A stretch of DNA of 64,000 bases from Maritimibacter alkaliphilus. Lineage in GTDB: Bacteria > Pseudomonadota > Alphaproteobacteria > Rhodobacterales > Rhodobacteraceae. The stretch is taken from positions 1-64,000 of the forward strand of contig NZ_JAHVIT010000004.1 in assembly GCF_019801605.1 (NCBI RefSeq), read 5' to 3'. Both the position numbers and the translations under genes were made by a program. The notes below the pieces were generated by a model. The model was given only the letters and a program-made list of their open reading frames with translations, was not told where the DNA came from and did not search any database. Positions 59,802 to 64,000 of this stretch are shown piece by piece (the stretch's first letter is position 1; the number at the start of each line of letters is the position of its first letter).

Positions 59802-60577
59802 TGATCGAAGCCCGGCGCGATGCGATGGCACAGGCGCAGGTAGGCCTGCCATTCGGCATCCGGCTTGCCCGCGGCGTCATGCGCCTCGGCCCAGGCCTCC
59901 TCCTGCCCGGCGGTGAACTCGGCAAGGTCGTCGGTCAGGCGCCGGGGCTTGGCCTGCGTCTTCATGATCTCGATCTGCGCCTTGCAGGCCCGCTCGAGGT
60001 CCATCATCCGGCGGAAGGCCTCACCCACGGTCCGGCCGCACGTCAGCAACCCATGGTTGCGCAGGATCATCACGTCGCGATCGCCGAGGTCCGCCACCAG
60101 CCGCTCCCGCTCATCGAGGTTCACGGCGATGCCTTCGTAGTCGTGATAGGCAATCCGGTTGAAGAACGGCGCCGACCACTGGTTGTACGGCTGCAGCCCC
60201 TCGTCGAGCGAGGAGATCGCCACGCCGGCAATCGTATGGGTGTGCAGGACACAGGCCACGTCCGGCCGTGCGCCGTGGATGGCCGAGTGGATGACGAAGC
60301 CTGCCTTGTTGATTCCCGCCTTGCCCGGGTCGTTCAGGATATTGCCGTCGAGGTCCACCGCCACGAGGCCACCCGCATTGACCTCTTCGAATCGATACCC
60401 GTAGGGGTTGATCAGGAAGGCATGGTCACCCTCCTCGGCCGGAGCCTTTGCGGAGATATGCGTGAAGATGCTGTCATCAAGGCCGAAATGGCCGATGAGT
60501 CGGTAGGCCGCGGCCAGTTCCACACGTTCCTTAGGTTGAACGGCCTGCGAGGTCTTGTCGTCGAGCATGGGGTCCAT
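59798..60577 (-). CDS. Class II aldolase/adducin family protein
   Basis: 259 residues from ATG at 60577; an internal ATG at 60568 is nearly as good. The adducin head is complete: RVELAAAYRLIGHFGLDDSIFTHISAKAP, the Zn ligands in CVLHTHTIAGVAIS and the later His in MILRNHGLLTCGRTVGEAF. Members cleave or decarboxylate sugar phosphates or related acids with a divalent metal. It is the first gene of the nine-gene operon, divergent from the GntR gene. Confidence 0.9.
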   Translation of the reverse strand: MDPMLDDKTSQAVQPKERVELAAAYRLIGHFGLDDSIFTHISAKAPAEEGDHAFLINPYGYRFEEVNAGGLVAVDLDGNILNDPGKAGINKAGFVIHSAIHGARPDVACVLHTHTIAGVAISSLDEGLQPYNQWSAPFFNRIAYHDYEGIAVNLDERERLVADLGDRDVMILRNHGLLTCGRTVGEAFRRMMDLERACKAQIEIMKTQAKPRRLTDDLAEFTAGQEEAWAEAHDAAGKPDAEWQAYLRLCHRIAPGFDQ

Positions 60578-60729
60578 CGTCTGTCTGGGTCTTGCCCTCA
60601 GCGTGACCCATTTCGGCAAACCGCTCAACTGTCGACAGTCGATCACCGACAAAAAACTTGTGACGCCCCCGACCGCGCCCCATATTGCCCCAATACTGCT
60701 TAGTATTAGAGCGAGCCCGGGAGAGCGGC
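60578..60729. promoter_or_regulatory. Divergent promoter with two palindromes
   Basis: ACTGTCGACAGT at 60628-60639 is a perfect 12-bp palindrome placed to control the aldolase operon. AATACT-GCTT-AGTATT at 60692-60707 is a 6-4-6 inverted repeat 22 bases before the GntR start. Either could be the operator of the FCD regulator; the second would serve autoregulation. Confidence 0.5.
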
Positions 60730-61464
60730 ATGATCGAACGCGAAGAGACGACGGAAAGCACTGTTTTCACGGCTCTTGTCGCGACCGACCTGACCACCCG
60801 GATTGCCGATCAGGTGCTGGAAGCGATCCAGACCGGGCGGCTGAAACCCGGTGAAAAAATAGCCGAAGCCCGACTTGCCCGCGAATTGGGCACCTCCCGC
60901 GCCCCGGTGCGCGAGGCGCTGCGGCTGGTGGAGAGCCACGGGCTCGTCGTCTCCCATCCGCGGCGCGGGTTCTTCGTCCATGCCTATGATGCCGATGAGC
61001 TCGCGGATGTCTACGATCTGCGCGAATGCCTCGAACTGCACGCGGCACAGGGCGCGGTGGACCGGCTGACCCCCGAGGCGCTCGCCCGGGTGGAGGCGCA
61101 GCTGGCGCTGCTCGTCTCGCTGGCCGAGGAAGGGAAGACCCAGAAGCAGGTCGAGGAAGACTACGCCCTGCACCGGATGTTCCTCGAGATCGCAGGCAAT
61201 CGCAGGGTGCTGCGGACCTTTGACCAGATCGCCATGGAACTGCGCGCGGGCATCGCCCTGACCGGCGTGGTCTACGAGGATCCGAAGGAGTTGGCACGGT
61301 CGCACGAGGTGCTGGTGGAGGCGCTCAGGGCCCGGGACGCGGCGCGGCTGCGGGTCGAACTGGCCGAGCACCTCGAGGATGCGCGCCATCACGTGCTGGC
61401 CCTGTTCCGCGCCGGCCCGGCAGAGGCCGCCGCCCATGCCACCCCGTCGCAACTGCTGCGCTGA
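60730..61464 (+). CDS. GntR-family regulator, FCD subfamily
   Basis: 244 residues. The winged helix spans about residues 15-80 (RIADQVLEAIQTGRLKPGEKIAEARLARELGTSRAPVREALRLVESHGLVVSHPRRGFFV). The FCD ligand domain begins AYDADELADVYDLRECLE and has metal-site His residues in DYALHRMFLEIAGN and AEHLEDARHHVL. Such regulators usually respond to an organic acid. ATG at 60730 follows GGGAGA. It is divergent from, and probably controls, the transporter-amidohydrolase operon. Confidence 0.93.
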   Translation: MIEREETTESTVFTALVATDLTTRIADQVLEAIQTGRLKPGEKIAEARLARELGTSRAPVREALRLVESHGLVVSHPRRGFFVHAYDADELADVYDLRECLELHAAQGAVDRLTPEALARVEAQLALLVSLAEEGKTQKQVEEDYALHRMFLEIAGNRRVLRTFDQIAMELRAGIALTGVVYEDPKELARSHEVLVEALRARDAARLRVELAEHLEDARHHVLALFRAGPAEAAAHATPSQLLR

Positions 61465-61513
61465 CGCCGCAGGGGCCCAGCCAACGCTGCCGTACCTCCC
61501 GGACGACCGCCCC

Positions 61514-61569
61514 TGTCAGAATGGCCCTGTCAGAATGGCCTTGTCAGAACGGCCCAGTCAGAACGGATT
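61514..61569. repeat. 14-bp tandem repeat, four units
   Basis: Units TGTCAGAATGGCCC, TGTCAGAATGGCCT, TGTCAGAACGGCCC and a degenerate AGTCAGAACGGATT lie head to tail. The last unit contains the stop codon of the PIN toxin gene, so the array lies at its 3' end and runs into the gap after the GntR gene. Confidence 0.85.
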
Positions 61570-61962
61570 GACGATCCTTGCGCCGGTCGGCTCGAAGTCC
61601 TGCACATTGCCCGTCACCACCACCGCATCACGGGACAGGGCCTGCGCCGCGATCATCAAATCCGCCCCCGTATGGCCTACCCGCGCCGACAGCGCGCCCC
61701 ATGCGAGGGCATCCTGCGCGGTGAACGCCAGCAGGCGATCCGAGAAGAGCGTGACCGTCCGGTCGAGCCAAGTGCGCAGATCCCGGGCGAAGTCCGGGTT
61801 GCGCCCCTCCTGCAGGCGGATGCCGCGCTCGATCTCACCCAGGGTGATCACGCTGAGGTAGAGGTCCTCTTCCACCTGCCCGGACAGCCAGGCCGCCACC
61901 TGCGGCGCGCGGTCTGCCCGGCGCACGGCGGAAATCACGTTGGTGTCGAGGATGTGGATCAA
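61558..61962 (-). CDS. PIN-domain toxin (VapC/FitB-like)
   Basis: 134 residues. The PIN acidic residues are visible: Asp in IHILDTNVISAVRR, Glu in LSVITLGEIERGI and Asp in GHTGADLMIAAQAL, followed by VVVTGNVQDFEPTGARIVNPF. It is predicted to be a Mg2+-dependent RNase neutralised by the antitoxin encoded just upstream. Its start overlaps the antitoxin stop by 4 bases. Confidence 0.93.
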   Translation of the reverse strand: MIHILDTNVISAVRRADRAPQVAAWLSGQVEEDLYLSVITLGEIERGIRLQEGRNPDFARDLRTWLDRTVTLFSDRLLAFTAQDALAWGALSARVGHTGADLMIAAQALSRDAVVVTGNVQDFEPTGARIVNPF

Positions 61963-62201
61963 AACGCCACGTCTCGCGGCGCGGCCTCGGCCCGTGGCAC
62001 ATCCTCGCCCGGGAAAGCCAGCAAGTGTTCCGCGAAACTGCCGCGATTGCCTTGCGCCGCCGCCACGAGGCGGGCGTATTCCGTCGCGGAGACGACCACC
62101 ACGGCAGGTTTGCCGCGCTTGGTCACCTGCTGCGGGTGCCCCGCGAGCGCGGCCTCGACCACGGCGCTGAACCGGTTCTTGGCATCCTGAAGGCTGAGCA
62201 T
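61959..62201 (-). CDS. Phd/YefM-type antitoxin
   Basis: 80 residues. The N-terminal DNA-binding part MLSLQDAKNRFSAVVEAALAGHPQQVTKRGKPAVVVVSATEYARL is the Phd/YefM fold. The acidic C-terminal tail (HLLAFPGEDVPRAEAAPRD) should wrap the toxin. Pairing of a Phd-type antitoxin with a PIN toxin is a known combination. It probably represses its own promoter through the element at 62217-62238. Confidence 0.92.
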   Translation of the reverse strand: MLSLQDAKNRFSAVVEAALAGHPQQVTKRGKPAVVVVSATEYARLVAAAQGNRGSFAEHLLAFPGEDVPRAEAAPRDVAF

Positions 62202-62216
62202 GGGCCCCTCATCTGG

Positions 62217-62238
62217 CTAGATACCTGTCTAGATAGGT
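62217..62238. promoter_or_regulatory. Toxin-antitoxin operator
   Basis: CTAGATA is repeated 12 bp apart (62217 and 62229), and ACCTGTCTAGATAGGT at 62223-62238 is a 16-bp palindrome with one mismatched pair. It lies 15 bases upstream of the antitoxin start, where a Phd-type autorepressor would bind. Confidence 0.65.
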
Positions 62239-62267
62239 GCGCACGACCGCTGCGTCAAGCGCCGGGC

Positions 62268-63614
<1,347 letters not shown>

Positions 63615-63644
63615 GACACCTCGTTCCCCGGGTCGCGTCCCGGG

Positions 63645-63770
63645 TCAGTCTACCCGGACGTTCGGGCTGGAGAACACATCCTGCGACGAGAAGTCGAGGG
63701 ATTCGAGCGCGTAATGCGCACCGAAGCCGATAATCACGATGGCTGCGAAGCCGCTGAACATGGCTTTCAT
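63645..63770 (-). CDS. 41-residue single-helix membrane protein
   Basis: A small gene with an excellent ribosome-binding site (AAGGAGG, 7 bases before the ATG). The peptide starts MKAMFSGFAAIVIIGFGAHY, one membrane helix at about residues 4-20, and ends in a polar tail LESLDFSSQDVFSSPNVRVD. I do not recognise the family. It lies 30 bases upstream of the response-regulator gene and 81 bases after the gene at the right edge, so it may belong with that upstream gene as a small subunit. Confidence 0.8.
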   Translation of the reverse strand: MKAMFSGFAAIVIIGFGAHYALESLDFSSQDVFSSPNVRVD

Positions 63771-63810
63771 AGGGGACCCTCCTTGAGGGACAGATAGTGT
63801 GAGGGAGAGT

Positions 63811-63834
63811 GCGGCGGGAGTCCTCCCCCGCCGC
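63811..63834 (-). other. Intercistronic hairpin
   Basis: GCGGCGGG and CCCGCCGC form an 8-bp GC stem with an 8-base loop between the gene at the right edge and the small membrane protein gene. It has no T run. It could limit read-through or protect the upstream message. Confidence 0.5.
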
Positions 63835-63851
63835 CGGATCGTGTCAGCGCG

Positions 63852-64000
63852 TCATTCCGCCGGGGTCGCGCCGGACTTGGCGGCCTTCTGGGCCTCCTCC
63901 GCCTTGACCTTGTCGAGCCAGATCGAGTGGTGCTGATGCGCCCAGTTCTCGTCCACCTGGCCGGAACCCATGGCGTCATAGGCGCCTTCCATGCCGAGCG
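63852..64000 (-). CDS. 3' end of an unidentified gene
   Basis: Only the last 49 codons lie in the window. The tail reads GMEGAYDAMGSGQVDENWAHQHHSIWL and then a charged Lys/Glu/Ala-rich stretch ending SGATPAE. Codon usage and the orderly gap to the small membrane gene support a real gene. The His-rich AHQHHS could bind metal, but I cannot name the family from this fragment. Confidence 0.7.
   Translation of the reverse strand, partial: LGMEGAYDAMGSGQVDENWAHQHHSIWLDKVKAEEAQKAAKSGATPAE

Noticed and set aside
61514-61569. Tandem repeats as a CRISPR array
   Set aside because: The units are 14 bp, contiguous without spacers, and no cas genes are near.

Overview
The window is GC-rich, densely coding DNA that reads like a Rhodobacteraceae (Roseobacter-group) alphaproteobacterium. 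Pointers are the solute-binding-protein transporters (one TRAP, two Dpp-type ABC), a plcP–agt lipid-remodelling operon, a sulfide-oxidation operon and XRE-cupin, MarR and GntR/FCD regulators, with many 1-8 nt gene overlaps. No phage, insertion sequence, CRISPR array or tRNA is visible. The left edge is the 3' end of a 5S rRNA gene closed by a strong terminator.

Region 1 (0.3-8.9 kb) is a catabolic and transport unit: a GhrA-like 2-hydroxyacid dehydrogenase, a PuuB-like FAD amine oxidase and an XRE-cupin regulator face a Dpp-type ABC transporter. The AT-rich divergent promoter carries repeated TTCACTGAA boxes, likely operators of the regulator.

Region 2 (9-25.4 kb) looks like one regulon for degrading a carboxylic acid by a peroxisome-like beta-oxidation route. 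It has a TRAP transporter, nitronate monooxygenase-like flavoprotein, AMACR-type racemase, MarR regulator, MFE-2-like SDR, acyl-CoA dehydrogenase, acyl-CoA ligase, enoyl-CoA hydratase, a tandem-fused class III CoA-transferase, a DECR-like SDR, SCPx-type thiolase with its DUF35 partner, and a MaoC hydratase. A shared 19-bp palindrome lies in front of three transcription units and ties them together. Region 3 (25.4-28.4 kb) has an HxlR regulator with a probable SCP2-like tail, two VOC proteins and an AEC permease.

Region 4 (28.8-34.2 kb) is a sulfide/persulfide operon: Rrf2 regulator, persulfide dioxygenase, an exported four-EF-hand protein, a sulfurtransferase-SQR fusion and a SulP anion transporter. 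Region 5 (34.2-37.7 kb) is an EmrAB-like efflux pair with a divergent TetR regulator and two matching operators. Then come a large MscS channel and a lipid-remodelling operon (plcP, GT21 glycosyltransferase, DedA, GT2), with a weak Pho-box candidate. A bestrophin channel follows.

Region 6 (45-50 kb) is molybdenum-cofactor maturation: DUF2478, fdhD, mobA, mobB and an unusual fusion of a DUF429-like domain to MoeA, with a TusA-like gene convergent to them. Region 7 (50-61.5 kb) is a nine-gene operon combining a Dpp-type ABC transporter with two amidohydrolases, a hydroxyacid dehydrogenase and a class II aldolase, with a divergent GntR/FCD regulator. The right end has a Phd/PIN toxin-antitoxin pair, an NtrC-type regulator that has lost the GAFTGA loop, a 41-residue membrane protein, and the 3' end of an unidentified gene.
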